NCBI RefSeq assembly: GCF_003258365.1
Contig: NZ_QHKM01000001.1
Span: forward strand, 1,364,001 to 1,428,000
DNA from: Hymenobacter edaphi
GTDB lineage: Bacteria > Bacteroidota > Bacteroidia > Cytophagales > Hymenobacteraceae
Reading direction: 5' to 3'
DNA length: 64,000 bases
This document shows positions 46,577-53,942 of this stretch, piece by piece. The first letter of the stretch is position 1; every line of letters starts with the position of its first letter. Under the pieces are notes generated by a model that was given only the letters and a program-made list of their open reading frames with translations, was not told where the DNA came from and made no database searches. The position numbers were made by a program, and so were the translations under genes.

Positions 46577-46993
46577 CTAAGCTTGTTCTTTTTGGTAGCC
46601 CGATATGTTGTCGACATGTATCCAAGTAGCCGTTGCTTGAAAAACGACTCCTTGCGGCTGGGTGGTGAATGTTATCTGAAAGCGTGTCCCATCATGAATG
46701 ATACTCAAGTCTCCTATGCCGCTTCCGCTAGGAATAGTGCACTGGATTAGCTCGGTTTGAATCAGGTTCAGGCTCAGTTGGACCGTATTGTACTTCCGCT
46801 GTACCCATTTGATTGGGGCATCAGTAGGAAAATCCTTCAAATCGAAGTGGAGCTTGCATTGTAGGTCACCGCCACAGACAATAGCCACCTCAGACAACTG
46901 CACTTGCGCTAACGAGGGCGGCTCTGCCGAGTAGATACTCGTTATCGTTTTGGGGTTTACAAGGTGCTCAATCCACATCGAGGCAGTGCTCAT
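46577..46993 (-). CDS. Imm50-like protein of unknown role
   Basis: 138 residues, a beta-rich small protein. The middle reads F-D-L-K-D-F-P-T-D-A-P-I-K-W with N-T-V-Q-L-S-L, and the end W-I-H-V-D-N-I-S-G-Y. This resembles the Imm50 immunity family as I recall it; the match is not verified. Imm50 proteins protect against polymorphic toxins. No toxin gene is adjacent, so this would be an orphan immunity gene. GC content is lower than that of the neighbouring car and arg genes, and it is bracketed by two copies of the 38-bp repeat in opposite orientation. Confidence 0.5.
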   Translation of the reverse strand: MSTASMWIEHLVNPKTITSIYSAEPPSLAQVQLSEVAIVCGGDLQCKLHFDLKDFPTDAPIKWVQRKYNTVQLSLNLIQTELIQCTIPSGSGIGDLSIIHDGTRFQITFTTQPQGVVFQATATWIHVDNISGYQKEQA

Positions 46994-47018
46994 CAGGTTT
47001 AGCGGCTACAGGAAGCCA

Positions 47019-47056
47019 ACGAAGCGGTAGAGATGCTTCGGCAAGCTCAGCATGAC
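47019..47056 (-). repeat. 38-bp dispersed intergenic repeat (inverted copy)
   Basis: The complement starts GTCATGCTGAGCTTGCCGAA and matches the copy at 49880-49917. With 46528-46565 it brackets the Imm50-like gene in inverted orientation. Confidence 0.9.
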
Positions 47057-47090
47057 GTTCTTTTCCGTCGTGCTGAGCTTGGTCGTCCGG

Positions 47091-48176
47091 CTACTTACCA
47101 GCCTTGTATTTCTCTACCTCATCCAGGAACTGGTCGAACAGAAACTCTGTGTCCTGGGGGCCGCCGGCGGCTTCGGGGTGAAACTGGGTGGAGAAGAAGG
47201 GCTTGGTTTTGTGCTTGATGCCTTCGCAGGTACCGTCGTTGAGGTTCTCGAACAGCATGTCCCACTCGGCGGGCAGCGTGGCGGTGTCCACCGCGAAGCC
47301 GTGGTTCTGGCTGGTGATGTAGCTGCGCTGGGTGCCGGTGAGCTTCACGGGCTGGTTGTGGCTGCGGTGGCCGTACTTGAGCTTGAACGTGTCGCCGCCG
47401 GCGGCCAGGCCCATGAGCTGGCTGCCCAGGCAGATGCCGAAAATGGGCTTGTCCTGCTGCAGGGCTTTCTGCAGGTGCTCGATGGTGGGCACGCACATTT
47501 TCGGGTCGCCGGGGCCGTTGCTCAGGAACAGGCCGTCGTAGTCGAGCTGGGTGAAGTCGTAGTCCCAGGGCACGCGGATCAGCTCCACGTCGCGCTCCAG
47601 GAAGCAGCGGATGATGTTGGTCTTGGTGCCGCAGTCCACCAGCACGATTTTGTTTTTGCCGGTGCCGTAGTGCTGCACGCCTTCTGGGCTCACCTGCGCC
47701 ACCAGGTTGTCCTGGTTGGGGTCGTGCATCGGAATGTCCTGCTCCGCCACGATTTTGCCGAGCATGGCGCCCTTCTCGCGCAGCTTCTTGGTGAGCATGC
47801 GGGTATCCACGCCGCAGATGCCGGGGATGTTGTACTCGGCCAGCCAGTCGCCGAGGCTCTTGGCGGCGTTCCAGTGGCTGTGCTCCTCGGAGTAGTAGTT
47901 GACCACCAGGCCCGCCACGTGAATCTTGTCCGACTCGAAAATTTTGGAAATCGACTCGTACAGCTCCTCGCCCGGCACGCCGTAGTTGCCCACGATGGGG
48001 TAAGTCAGCACCAGGATCTGCCCGGCGAAGGACGGATCGGTGAGGTTTTCGGGGTAGCCGGTCATGGCCGTGCTGAACACCACTTCGCCCGCGGCCGAGG
48101 TGAATGCGCCGAAAGATTGGCCCTGAATTTCGGTGCCGTCTTCCAGCACCAGCTTCACCGATTTAGCGTTTTCCAC
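47091..48176 (-). CDS. carA: Carbamoyl-phosphate synthase small subunit
   Basis: 361 residues with a GTG start (48174-48176). It hydrolyses glutamine and passes ammonia to CarB. The class I amidotransferase nucleophile is Cys249 in G-I-C-L-G-S-Q, where most homologues have G-I-C-L-G-H-Q; the His-Glu pair is in T-Q-F-H-P-E-A. The N-terminal half starts L-V-L-E-D-G-T-E-I-Q-G-Q-S-F-G, and G-V-D-T-R-M-L-T-K-K is standard. Unlike most genomes, carB is not adjacent: two small genes and two repeats intervene. It lies downstream of argD, in the arginine cluster rather than with pyrimidine genes. Confidence 0.96.
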   Translation of the reverse strand: MENAKSVKLVLEDGTEIQGQSFGAFTSAAGEVVFSTAMTGYPENLTDPSFAGQILVLTYPIVGNYGVPGEELYESISKIFESDKIHVAGLVVNYYSEEHSHWNAAKSLGDWLAEYNIPGICGVDTRMLTKKLREKGAMLGKIVAEQDIPMHDPNQDNLVAQVSPEGVQHYGTGKNKIVLVDCGTKTNIIRCFLERDVELIRVPWDYDFTQLDYDGLFLSNGPGDPKMCVPTIEHLQKALQQDKPIFGICLGSQLMGLAAGGDTFKLKYGHRSHNQPVKLTGTQRSYITSQNHGFAVDTATLPAEWDMLFENLNDGTCEGIKHKTKPFFSTQFHPEAAGGPQDTEFLFDQFLDEVEKYKAGK

Positions 48177-48220
48177 TCTGTTTTGCGAAAAAGGGTTTAC
48201 TCTGTTGATTTTCTGCGGTG

Positions 48221-48262
48221 CGCCTCACCCCCCGGCCCCCTCTCCGAAAAGGAGAGGGGGAG
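48221..48262. repeat. 42-bp GC-rich palindromic repeat (left of argD)
   Basis: Identical, inverted, to 49922-49963. It contains the hairpin CCCCCTCTCC-N6-GGAGAGGGGG and starts CGCCTCACCCCCCGG. The two copies flank argD. Confidence 0.92.
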
Positions 48263-48678
48263 CCTGACGGGAACTAGCGTCAGCCAAGGGAGCCAAGCGG
48301 CGGTGACCGGGCGCGGGGCGGCGGGTGTGCCGTGTGGCTACTGCCCGTTGTCGGAACCGCCCGGATACAATTTCGGCTGGAACAGAACCAAACATCAGGG
48401 GTCTATTCCAGCCGAACGAGGACTTAAGCCAAACGGGAGCGAAAGAAGGTAGATCAATCGGTCCCGCGCCCGGCCGCTCCCAGATGTCAGGCATCGGGAA
48501 ATCGGGCGGGCAGGCCTGCTGGAAGAAAGGGGCTTGGGTGGCCGTTGTTTCAGGGAAAAAACCGGCCAGGGGCTGCGCAATTCCAGGAAACGGCAGCGTG
48601 CAGCTGATCAGAAGGTGAGCTTTGCTCGTGAACCTTGTGGTGCCACTCATTAAGGCCGCAAGTTAGGCCACAAGTCGC
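48263..48678. other. Intergenic region between carA and argD
   Basis: About 410 bp with no convincing gene. It contains the inverted pair TCGGCTGGAA (near 48372) and TTCCAGCCGA (near 48406), enough for a 10-bp stem. An open frame on the minus strand (from 48650) has no family match and runs into the palindromic repeat; it is not called. The region may hold the terminator of argD or a promoter of carA. Confidence 0.35.
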
Positions 48679-49818
48679 TTAACTCCTTACCTCCGCCGGA
48701 ATAATTGCGTACAGCGCCCGCAAAAACTGGTCTACCTCCTCGCGTTTGATGTTCAGCGGCGGCAGCAGGCGCAGCACCCCGGGGTCGGAGGCGTTGCCCA
48801 CGAAGATGTGGTAGTCGGTCAGCAGCTTGTCGCGCAACTCCTTGATAGGGAAGTCGTACTTGATGCCCACCATCAGCCCACGGCCGCGCACTTCCTGGGC
48901 GCCGGCATTGGCCAGCAGCTCCTGGCGCAGGTACTCGCCCATTTCCGTGGCGTGGGCCAGCAGATTTTCCTGCTCGATGACTTCCAGCACGGCCAGCGCG
49001 GCGGCGCAGGCCAGGTGGTTGCCGCCGAAGGTGGTGCCCAGCAGCCCGTACGAGGCCTGGAACTCCGGCGAAATCAGGATGCCGCCGATGGGAAAGCCGT
49101 TGCCCATGCCCTTGGCCACCGAGATGATGCCCGGCCGCACGCCGGCGTGCTGGTGGGCGAAGAACTTGCCGCTGCGCCCGTAGCCGCTCTGCACCTCGTC
49201 GGCGATGAGCACCGCGCCGTACTGCCGGCACAGCTGCTCTAGGCCCCGCAGGAACTCGTCGGAGGGCATGATGATGCCGCCCACGCCCTGAATCGGCTCG
49301 ATGATGACGGCGCAGGTCTGACCCGCTTGCAACACCCGCTCCACGTCCGTCAGATCGTAGGGCAGAAAGCTGATCTGGTGCCCGGCGTTGAAGGGCGCCA
49401 CGATTTTGGCGTTGTCGGTGGCGGCTACCGCGCCCGAGGTGCGGCCGTGAAACGCGCCCCGGAACGCAATAACGTGGCTTTTGCCGGTGTGAAACGACGC
49501 CAGCTTCAGCGCATTCTCGTTGGCCTCGGCACCCGAGTTGCAGAGGAACAGCGTGTAATCCTGGTAGCCCGATACCTCCCCGAGTTTCTGCGCCAACTCC
49601 CGCTGAATCGGGATGTGCACCGAATTGGAGTAGAACCCGATGTTCTGCAGCTGCTCGGTAATGCGCCGCACGTAATGCGGGTGGCTGTGGCCGATGCTGA
49701 TGACCGCGTGGCCGCCGTAGAAGTCGAGGTACTGCGCGCCCTTGTCGTCCCAGAGCTGCGCCCCGAGGGCGCGCACCGGCGTGATGTCGTTGAGCGGATA
49801 GACGTTGAAAAGCTCCAT
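48679..49818 (-). CDS. argD: N-acylornithine aminotransferase
   Basis: 379 residues from the ATG at 49816-49818. A pyridoxal-phosphate class III aminotransferase that converts N-acylglutamate semialdehyde and glutamate to N-acylornithine. The cofactor Lys236 is in S-V-A-K-G-M-G-N-G-F; L-I-A-D-E-V-Q-S-G-Y-G-R-S-G-K and C-N-S-G-A-E-A-N-E-N-A are also present. A reading from 49884 adds 22 residues of low quality that overlap repeat-rich sequence and is not preferred. Placed between argC and carA in the cluster and flanked by two identical 42-bp palindromes. Some homologues also act in lysine synthesis. Confidence 0.95.
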   Translation of the reverse strand: MELFNVYPLNDITPVRALGAQLWDDKGAQYLDFYGGHAVISIGHSHPHYVRRITEQLQNIGFYSNSVHIPIQRELAQKLGEVSGYQDYTLFLCNSGAEANENALKLASFHTGKSHVIAFRGAFHGRTSGAVAATDNAKIVAPFNAGHQISFLPYDLTDVERVLQAGQTCAVIIEPIQGVGGIIMPSDEFLRGLEQLCRQYGAVLIADEVQSGYGRSGKFFAHQHAGVRPGIISVAKGMGNGFPIGGILISPEFQASYGLLGTTFGGNHLACAAALAVLEVIEQENLLAHATEMGEYLRQELLANAGAQEVRGRGLMVGIKYDFPIKELRDKLLTDYHIFVGNASDPGVLRLLPPLNIKREEVDQFLRALYAIIPAEVRS

Positions 49819-49879
49819 TCTGTAGCGAGAAGTGAGACTGTGAGACATGAGAAGTGAGACGCGGCCGCCTCTACCGAAC

Positions 49880-49917
49880 GTCATGCTGAGCTTGCCGAAG
49901 CATCTCTACCGCTTCGT
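49880..49917 (+). repeat. 38-bp dispersed intergenic repeat
   Basis: Matches 41359 and 46528 with one or two changes and is the exact inverse of the copy at 47019. It lies between argD and the second 42-bp palindrome. Confidence 0.9.
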
Positions 49918-49921
49918 CCGA

Positions 49922-49963
49922 CTCCCCCTCTCCTTTTCGGAGAGGGGGCCGGGGGGTGAGGCG
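49922..49963. repeat. 42-bp GC-rich palindromic repeat (right of argD)
   Basis: Exact inverted copy of 48221-48262, with the CTCCCCCTCTCC arm first. Together they bracket argD and its upstream 38-bp repeat. Confidence 0.92.
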
Positions 49964-49991
49964 CAACAACTTGCATGATCGTGCTAATCCC

Positions 49992-51047
49992 TTAGAAAAG
50001 CACCGATTTGAGATTCAAACCCGTCGTTTCAGGCAGGCCGAACAGCAGGTTCATGTTCTGGATGGCCTGGCCCGAAGCGCCCTTCACCAGGTTGTCGATA
50101 ACCGAGGTGATGAGCAGCTGCTTGCCGAATTTCTGCACGTGCAGCAGGCACTTGTTGGTGTTGACCACCTGCTTGAGGTGCACTTCCTTATCCGACACCG
50201 TGGTAAACGCGGCGTCGGCGTAGAACTGCTGGTACAGCGCCCGGGCCTCGTCCTGGGTCAAATCCGAGGGCGTGTAGACACTAGCGAAGATGCCGCGGGT
50301 GAAGTTGCCGCGGTAGGGCACGAAGTTGATGTCCAGCTCCAGCGGCGTCTGCAGCTGCGCCAGACTCTCCCCTATTTCGCCCAGGTGCTGGTGCGTGAAG
50401 GGCTTGTAAATGGACACGTTATTGCTGCGCCAGGAGAAGTGCACCGTGTCGGCCAGGCTCTGCCCCGCGCCCGTCGAGCCGGTAATGGCCGATACGTGCA
50501 CATCGTCGGTGAGCTTGCCGGCCTGGGCCAGCGGCAGCAGCGCCAGCTGAATGGCCGTGGCAAAGCAGCCGGGGTTGGCAATGCTCTGCGCCTGCTGAAT
50601 GCGTGTCCGGTTCAGCTCCGGCAGCCCGTACACGAACTCCCGGTCCTGGAACTCCCGGTCGGCCTGCAGGCGAAAGTCGTTGCTGAGGTCGATGACGTGG
50701 GTGGTTTCCGGCAGCGGGTGCTTCTCTAGAAACGCCCGCGAGTTGCCGTGGCCCAGGCACAGGAACACTACGTCCTCGTCGCCGCGGAGCTTGTCGGTGA
50801 AAATCAAGTCCGTGTCGCCCAGCAAATCGTCGTGCACGCTGCTCACGTCGTTGCCGGCGTTGGAGGAGCTGACGATGCTGGCAAACTCCACGAACTCGTG
50901 GCGGAGCAGAATGCGAATCAGCTCGCCCGCCGTATAGCCGGCCCCGCCGACGATGCCCACCTTGATTTTCACCCCGTCCGGCGCGGGCGCAGTGGTACCA
51001 CGACTCTGAGTCGCAGTACCACTATCGTTGAACGACTCGTTATTCAT
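49992..51047 (-). CDS. argC: N-acyl-gamma-glutamyl-phosphate reductase
   Basis: 351 residues. It reduces N-acylglutamyl phosphate with NADPH. The Rossmann start is V-G-I-V-G-G-A-G-Y-T-A-G-E-L; the catalytic Cys161 lies in N-P-G-C-F-A-T-A-I. The start ATG at 51045-51047 overlaps the argG stop (TAA 51040-51042), which gives translational coupling and supports the long N-terminus. About 27 residues precede the domain, and codons in this extension are made of a palindromic repeat (50991-51023). A GTG just before K-I-K-V-G would be the classical start. It lies between argG and argD. Confidence 0.94.
   Translation of the reverse strand: MNNESFNDSGTATQSRGTTAPAPDGVKIKVGIVGGAGYTAGELIRILLRHEFVEFASIVSSSNAGNDVSSVHDDLLGDTDLIFTDKLRGDEDVVFLCLGHGNSRAFLEKHPLPETTHVIDLSNDFRLQADREFQDREFVYGLPELNRTRIQQAQSIANPGCFATAIQLALLPLAQAGKLTDDVHVSAITGSTGAGQSLADTVHFSWRSNNVSIYKPFTHQHLGEIGESLAQLQTPLELDINFVPYRGNFTRGIFASVYTPSDLTQDEARALYQQFYADAAFTTVSDKEVHLKQVVNTNKCLLHVQKFGKQLLITSVIDNLVKGASGQAIQNMNLLFGLPETTGLNLKSVLF
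50991..51023. repeat. Palindromic repeat inside the argC coding region
   Basis: Arms AGTGGTACCACGACTC (50991-51006) and GAGTCGCAGTACCACT (51008-51023) pair at 14 of 16 positions. It falls in the 5' codons of argC, outside the conserved domain. Confidence 0.85.
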
Positions 51048-52227
51048 CGAAAGAGGAGTGAATGCGCAGCTGGTTGCTGAAAATCTTGATGAAGCCCTTC
51101 GCGTCGCGCGAGTCCCAGGCGTTGTTCTCTTCGCCGTAGGTGGCCACCTTCGACTGCATCATGTCGAACTTCGACTCCACGCCCAGCAGCTCAAACTGGT
51201 AGGGCTTCAGCGTCACGTACACCGTGCCCGACACCCGCGCCTGCGACGAATCCAGGAACGCCTCCATGTCGCGCATCACCGGGTCGAGGTATTGGGCCTC
51301 GTGCAGCAGCGTGCCGTACCAGTTGGCTATGTAGTCCTTGTGCAGCAGCTGCCAGCGCGAGGACGTGTGCTTTTCCAGCAAATGGTGCCCCTTGATGAGA
51401 ATCAGCGGCGCCGGGGCCTCGAAGCCTACGCGGCCTTTGATACCCAGAATCGTGTCGCCCACGTGGGTGTCGCGGCCGATGGCGTACTGCCCGGCCAGCT
51501 CGTTAAGCGCAATAATCAAATCCACCGGCTTCATCGCCTCCCCGTTCAGGGCCACCGGCTCCCCTTTCTCGAAAGTGATGCTGATTTCCTGCGGCTCGGT
51601 CTTCGTCAGCTGGGTCGGCCAGGCCGACTCCGGCAGGCCCTGCCGCGAAGTCAGCGTTTCGACGCCGCCCACGCTGGTACCCCAGATGCCCTTGTTGATG
51701 GAGTATTTGGCTTTTTCCCAGCTCATCTCCACGCCGTTCTGTTGCAGATATTCGATTTCCTGCTGGCGCGAGAGGCCCAGGTCGCGGATGGGCGTGATGA
51801 TTTCGGTGTTCGGCGAAATCACCGAGAAGGCCACGTCGAAACGCACCTGGTCGTTGCCGGCGCCGGTGCTGCCGTGGGCAATGTAGTCCGCTTTGTTCTC
51901 GCGGGCGTACTCGGCCAGCGCCAAGGACTGAAACATCCGCTCCGCGCTGACGCTCAGCGGGTACGTATCGTTCTTCAGCACATTTCCCGCCAGCAGGTAG
52001 CGCAGGCACTGCTGGTAGAACCGCTCGGTTACGTCGATGACCTCGTGGCGCTTGGAGCCCATTTCGTAGGCGCGCTTTTCGATGCCGGCCAGCTCCTCCG
52101 CCGAGAAGCCGCCCGAGTTGACGATGACCGTGTGGACTTCCAGGCCCAGTTCTTTCGTCAGATACACGACGCAGTAGGACGTATCCAATCCGCCGCTATA
52201 GGCGAGAACTACCTTTTTTTGGGACAT
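51040..52227 (-). CDS. argG: Argininosuccinate synthase
   Basis: 395 residues. It joins citrulline and aspartate with ATP. The PP-loop is V-L-A-Y-S-G-G-L-D-T-S-Y (residues 7-18); the aspartate/citrulline binding G-S-T-G-A-G-N-D-Q-V-R-F and D-T-H-V-G-D-T-I-L-G-I-K-G-R-V are also present. The last codons overlap the argC start by 8 bp. The upstream gap to the GNAT gene holds a hairpin-like repeat (52296-52427). In the acylated route citrulline must first be released from N-acylcitrulline, probably by the argE product. Confidence 0.97.
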   Translation of the reverse strand: MSQKKVVLAYSGGLDTSYCVVYLTKELGLEVHTVIVNSGGFSAEELAGIEKRAYEMGSKRHEVIDVTERFYQQCLRYLLAGNVLKNDTYPLSVSAERMFQSLALAEYARENKADYIAHGSTGAGNDQVRFDVAFSVISPNTEIITPIRDLGLSRQQEIEYLQQNGVEMSWEKAKYSINKGIWGTSVGGVETLTSRQGLPESAWPTQLTKTEPQEISITFEKGEPVALNGEAMKPVDLIIALNELAGQYAIGRDTHVGDTILGIKGRVGFEAPAPLILIKGHHLLEKHTSSRWQLLHKDYIANWYGTLLHEAQYLDPVMRDMEAFLDSSQARVSGTVYVTLKPYQFELLGVESKFDMMQSKVATYGEENNAWDSRDAKGFIKIFSNQLRIHSSFDE

Positions 52228-52295
52228 GAGACTATGAGAAGGTTCTTGAGAGAAGGTTTGCGTTGTTGGGTTGGGCCTTGAGGTTCAATTAGAAC

Positions 52296-52427
52296 GTCAT
52301 GCCGAGCGCAGCCGAGACATCTCGCGGGCTGATGACCGCCCTATCGATTGCCCAGGGTTTAACCCCTGAGCTACTGAGTCGTGCTATCGAAGCGGCAGAG
52401 CTACTTCCACTGCGCTCAGCATGACGT
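52296..52427. repeat. Diverged inverted-repeat element between argG and the GNAT gene
   Basis: Ends start GTCATGCCGAGCGCAG and finish CTGCGCTCAGCATGAC, an inverted pair related to the head of the 38-bp repeats. The centre contains GGGTTTAACCC. It may be a longer form of the same repeat family. Confidence 0.7.
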
Positions 52428-52452
52428 GCTGTTTTGAACGTCAGAAGCGACC

Positions 52453-53085
52453 CTAAATCGTGAAGTTCGAGTTCGAGGCCACGGCCGCTTCTGCCGAGCC
52501 GGGCTCGTCCTTGGGCTTATCGAGGAAGTCGATGGTGGCCTGGGCGCGCTGCCCGTACTCGTCGTTCAGGTTGTCGTACACCATGCCGGTGCAAAGGCAC
52601 ATGCGGCGCTGGTTTTCCTGCAGAATCGGGTAGTACTTGCACGAGGAGCAGCCCTTCCAGAAGTCGTCCGACTGCGTCAGCTCCGGGAAGGCCACCGGCC
52701 GGTAGCCCAACTCGGTGTTCATCTTCATCACCGGCCCGGAGGTGGTAATGCCGAACAGCTTGGCCTGCGGGTACTTCGAGCGCGAGAGTTTGAACACCTC
52801 GTTTTTGATGGCGCGGCCCAGGCCCTCCTTGCGCATCTGCGTATTCACGATCAGCCCCGAGTTGACGACGAATTTCTCGTCCTCGAAGGTTTCGATGTAG
52901 CAGAAGCCGGCCAGCTGGTTGTCGATGAAGGCGATGATGGCGTTGCCACTCTCCATCTTCTTCATCAGGTACTTAGGGTCGCGCTTGGCAATGCCCACGC
53001 CGCGCTGCTTGGCCGATTCCTCGTACCATTGGCAAAGCGTGTCCACATACTGCACGTCGGCAGCATCAGCAACTCGTAGGATCAT
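52453..53085 (-). CDS. GNAT acetyltransferase, candidate N-acylglutamate synthase
   Basis: 210 residues from the ATG with its first base at 53085. The GNAT acetyl-CoA loop is R-K-E-G-L-G-R-A (Arg85, Gly88, Gly90). The C-terminal part has Cys146, Cys149, Cys163 and Cys165 (C-S-S-C ... C-L-C), a likely metal-binding tail unusual for GNAT enzymes. As first gene of the minus-strand arginine cluster, it is the best candidate for acylating glutamate, since no classical ArgA or ArgJ was found here. A TTG at 53116-53118 would extend it by 11 residues but lacks support. Role is inferred from position; the fold is clear. Confidence 0.8.
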   Translation of the reverse strand: MILRVADAADVQYVDTLCQWYEESAKQRGVGIAKRDPKYLMKKMESGNAIIAFIDNQLAGFCYIETFEDEKFVVNSGLIVNTQMRKEGLGRAIKNEVFKLSRSKYPQAKLFGITTSGPVMKMNTELGYRPVAFPELTQSDDFWKGCSSCKYYPILQENQRRMCLCTGMVYDNLNDEYGQRAQATIDFLDKPKDEPGSAEAAVASNSNFTI

Positions 53086-53448
53086 CGGGAGGGAGACAAT
53101 GGTGCCGGCCATTCGCAAGCGGACGCGGCAGGAAAGTCGGAAGGGTCAGGAAACAGCAGCAGATGTACGCGCGGGTACGCGGCGCGAAGCAGCCCCCGCA
53201 CGGGGTTGTCGCAACGACCAGCCGGCTCCGAATGAGCGGCCGGTATCCGGGAAAAGTGCCAGTTGGGGAGGGTTGGCTGGGGCGGGCAACGCGCCCTCAG
53301 GGGCGTCGCGCAGGCGGGGACCAGGTCAACCCACCATCAGTACATGTACCGCGTCCTACACTCGTGCAGCCAGTTTGTGTCGTTAGAGTCCTCTCCGCTC
53401 GTGGGCCGCGCCGACATCGGCGCCGGGTACCACTCCTGAAATTTTTCG
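53086..53448 (-). other. Long leader of the minus-strand arginine cluster
   Basis: About 360 bp between the predicted start of transcription (near 53441) and the GNAT ATG. No gene, leader peptide rich in Arg, or known riboswitch was recognised. It is GC-rich with several short inverted pairs and could carry an attenuation structure. Confidence 0.35.
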
Positions 53449-53479
53449 CAAACATACTCCTCAGTCGTTACAATGCAAA
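53449..53479 (-). promoter_or_regulatory. Bacteroidota promoter for the minus-strand arginine cluster
   Basis: On the minus strand TTTG (53476-53479) and TATGTTTG (53449-53456) are separated by 19 bp, an exact match to the -33/-7 consensus. Transcription would begin near 53441 and read into the GNAT gene. Confidence 0.72.
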
Positions 53480-53913
53480 CGTACGTTGGCGCCGCGCGGG
53501 GCGGGGGTACGCTGACTGGCCGGGCGCGCTTAGCCGGAAAGCTGGCTAACTTCTACGATTCCCGGGACTTCGTGACTGAAAAGCGACGGTGAAAAAAGCG
53601 GCGGTTAGCAAAAAATTAACGCAACCGGCCGGCTTCTCTCGTATCAAATGCGGGCTGAGGACCGCGACGGCTCCGCCCCCAACCGACGCACCCGCCTGGG
53701 GTACGAAAGCAGCGTAATATACGGGGGTCGTCGGAGCATGGCAGGTGCCGAATGGCAATTGGTCATTTTGCTGCCTTAATGCGTACCGGCCAAAAATCGT
53801 TTCAAAAACCTCGTAGAATTGCGGGCTGATTTCGGCCTGTCAGGCCGGCATGTAGAGATGCAGCCTGGCAGTGGCTGATTCATCGGATCTGCCCCAAACA
53901 TCAGCAACGATTG
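53480..53913. other. Intergenic region between divergent arginine promoters
   Basis: No gene is visible. It contains a short palindrome GCCTGTCAGGC (near 53836) and must hold the argB promoter, for which no clear TAnnTTTG box was found. No tRNA-like sequence was seen. Confidence 0.35.
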
Positions 53914-53931
53914 AGACGCGAATACGCGTCT
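53914..53931. repeat. Palindromic repeat just before argB
   Basis: AGACGCGAATACGCGTCT forms a perfect 7-bp stem ending 11 bp before the argB ATG. It is a relative of the arms at 34878 and 34998. Confidence 0.75.
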
Positions 53932-53942
53932 TTACAACGTTC

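Noticed and set aside
48225-48650. A minus-strand frame between carA and argD
   Set aside because: No family features, and it ends inside the palindromic repeat.
53119-53942. tRNA or known riboswitch between the divergent arginine genes
   Set aside because: No cloverleaf, T-loop sequence or recognised aptamer core was found.
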